A stretch of 64,000 nucleotides of DNA from the NCBI RefSeq assembly GCF_015291705.1, contig NZ_CP030050.1:1798001-1862000 (forward strand), written 5' to 3'. Below the pieces are notes generated by a model, which did no database searches, was not told the origin of the DNA, and saw only the letters and a program-made list of their open reading frames with translations. The DNA comes from Bradyrhizobium arachidis. Its GTDB lineage: Bacteria; Pseudomonadota; Alphaproteobacteria; Rhizobiales; Xanthobacteraceae. Numbering within the stretch: position 1 is the first letter of the stretch; every line of letters starts with the position of its first letter. Made by a program: the position numbers and the translations under genes. Below, piece after piece: positions 62,871 through 64,000 of this stretch.

Positions 62871-63119
62871 ACGACCAAAGTGACTTCTCGAAAGTAGCGC
62901 GCTTACGTCAGGAGGCATGGTGATCGGCATCAACTTGCGCGCGGCTTTCCCTGCGGTGTTGCTGACGAGGCGTGCTCCTCGGCAGCGATGCAACCTAGCG
63001 CACGCTTGGAAGTCTGGTGAACATTAACCGTTCACGCCGGGCCAGGACCTGTTGGTAAAGACTTTTCAGTTGCCGCCAGGCCAAAGCCGCGCGGCGAGTT
63101 TTATGTTGGACCAGAAGCC

Positions 63120-64000
63120 ATGACGGAACGCCAATATCTGCTCGCGCGCGAGCGTATGCTGAAGCGCATTGCCAAGACCAGGGACACTGCACGCTCGGGC
63201 TTGCCACACTGGGCCAGTGCTGCCGATGGAACATGGACGTATACGCCCGATGGTGATTGGACCGGCGGGGCCTTTGTCGGCGAGCTTTGGCTCGCGCATC
63301 TCGCTGATCCCAGGCAGTTCCCAATCGAAGACGCGCGTGCTGCGCTAAGCCGAATGTTGCCGCGTGCCGAGCGGCTTACGGCCTTCAAGGGTTTCGGCTT
63401 CTATCATGCTGGCGCCCTCGGCAGCATCCTGTTCGAGGACGAAAACGCGCGCGAGGTGGCTCTGACAGCTGCAAGGTCGCTTCGTGATATGTTCGATCCA
63501 CACCTCGGACTGATACCGTTGGGCAGGGATGCCGAGGAGGCGAGCGCAGTCGGAGCCTCCGAGAGCAGCATCGACTCCCTTCAGGCGACAGGCCTGCTCT
63601 ATTGGGCCGCGGAAGAGCTTTCCGATGCTCGGATGGAGGAGGTCGCCAATGCACATATGCGGCGTGTCCTCGAGATCCACGTACGGCAGGACAATTCAGT
63701 TATCCAGTCTTCCACCCTTGATCCACACACCGGCAAGGTGCTCAGAACGCACACGCATAAGGGATATAGCGATATCAGCACCTGGGGCCGGGCGCAGGGA
63801 TGGGCGATGCTCTACACGGCTCACGCCGCCATGGTCCGCCCGGACGAACCGCTATGGCGCGACTACGCCGTGCGCCTTCTTGACTGGTGGATCGATCATG
63901 TGCCTGCGGATCTCATTGCCTTCTGGGATTTCGACGATCCGGCGATCCCCAAAACCAGCAGGGATACTGCGGCCACTGCTATCGCTGCTGCCGCGGCGCT
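63120..64000 (+). CDS. GH88-family glycoside hydrolase (unsaturated glucuronyl hydrolase), partial
   Basis: Open to the right edge; 293 codons are visible. GH88 enzymes hydrate and release unsaturated glucuronyl residues from oligosaccharides. The family pattern is seen as GKVLRTHTHKGYSDISTWGR followed by AQGWAMLYTAHAAM, and FWDFDDPAIPKTSRDTAATA near the visible end; GASESSIDSLQATGLLYWAA also fits. The start at 63120 (MTERQYLLARERM) is the first ATG of the frame with matching sequence. No signal peptide, so it is cytoplasmic. It follows the CoA-transferase by 249 bases and may share its control. Confidence 0.82.
   Translation, partial: MTERQYLLARERMLKRIAKTRDTARSGLPHWASAADGTWTYTPDGDWTGGAFVGELWLAHLADPRQFPIEDARAALSRMLPRAERLTAFKGFGFYHAGALGSILFEDENAREVALTAARSLRDMFDPHLGLIPLGRDAEEASAVGASESSIDSLQATGLLYWAAEELSDARMEEVANAHMRRVLEIHVRQDNSVIQSSTLDPHTGKVLRTHTHKGYSDISTWGRAQGWAMLYTAHAAMVRPDEPLWRDYAVRLLDWWIDHVPADLIAFWDFDDPAIPKTSRDTAATAIAAAAA

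Noticed and set aside
1..64000. nod boxes, integrase or tRNA marking an island edge
   Set aside because: Looked for; none seen in either strand by eye.

Overview
The window looks like a symbiosis-island or other accessory region of a Bradyrhizobium-like alphaproteobacterium. Support: a near-consensus tts box (TtsI-dependent type III secretion promoter) in front of a disordered effector-like protein with a nuclear-localisation-like motif; a DUF3551 exported protein of the type common in Bradyrhizobium; GC-rich coding; and a dense load of decaying insertion sequences and pseudogenes (IS21, IS3/IS407, IS5 split by IS110). I see no rRNA, tRNA, CRISPR array, integrase or nod box.

Left third (1-21 kb) is gene-poor. 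It holds an MHS-type carrier, a prolyl-oligopeptidase-family peptidase, remnants of ArdC and of a hipBA module cut by a degenerate IS21, a DUF3551 protein, a MarR regulator, a SET-domain protein, an IS407-type element with a duplicated 50-bp end, the tts-box effector gene, and broken copies of an SMC/RecF-like ATPase and of an unrecognised gene.

The middle (21-31 kb) is an intact catabolic operon: sugar-type ABC importer (binding protein, two permeases, ATPase), ribokinase-like kinase, SDR dehydrogenase, HAD phosphatase and a regulator fusing a PEP-hydrolase-like TIM barrel to a degenerate AAA+ domain and a Fis-type helix-turn-helix; a diverged half-copy of the barrel follows in convergent orientation. 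From 31 to 40 kb lies a defence/stress-type patch: a small protein plus an SMC-like ATPase with zinc motifs, a truncated SIR2-like gene, a truncated TerB_N gene, a DUF2130 protein with a coupled small ORF, and an intact hipBA toxin-antitoxin module with HipB-style operators around a strong promoter. The IS110-in-IS5 nest separates this from the next block.

From 42.5 to 54.4 kb there are two more catabolic operons: Tm-1-like (UPF0261) protein + PEP-hydrolase-like barrel + FAD dehydrogenase, and a five-gene branched-chain/urea/amide-type ABC importer followed by a frameshifted amidohydrolase and a dead second copy of the binding protein. The most interesting signal is a direct repeat with 10-bp period (YTACCCAAYN twice) found five times, in front of each of these units; two sites are embedded in a homologous ~130-bp leader although the genes behind them are unrelated. 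This suggests one undescribed regulon, plausibly run by the barrel-AAA-Fis protein.

The right end (54-64 kb) is a LacI-type regulon: enoyl-CoA hydratase, MHS carrier, CehA/McbA-like metallohydrolase, LacI repressor, CaiB/BaiF CoA-transferase and a GH88 unsaturated-glucuronyl hydrolase that runs off the window, with palindromic TGAAATCGATTTCA operators. All functions are inferred from motifs read by eye; no database search was run.
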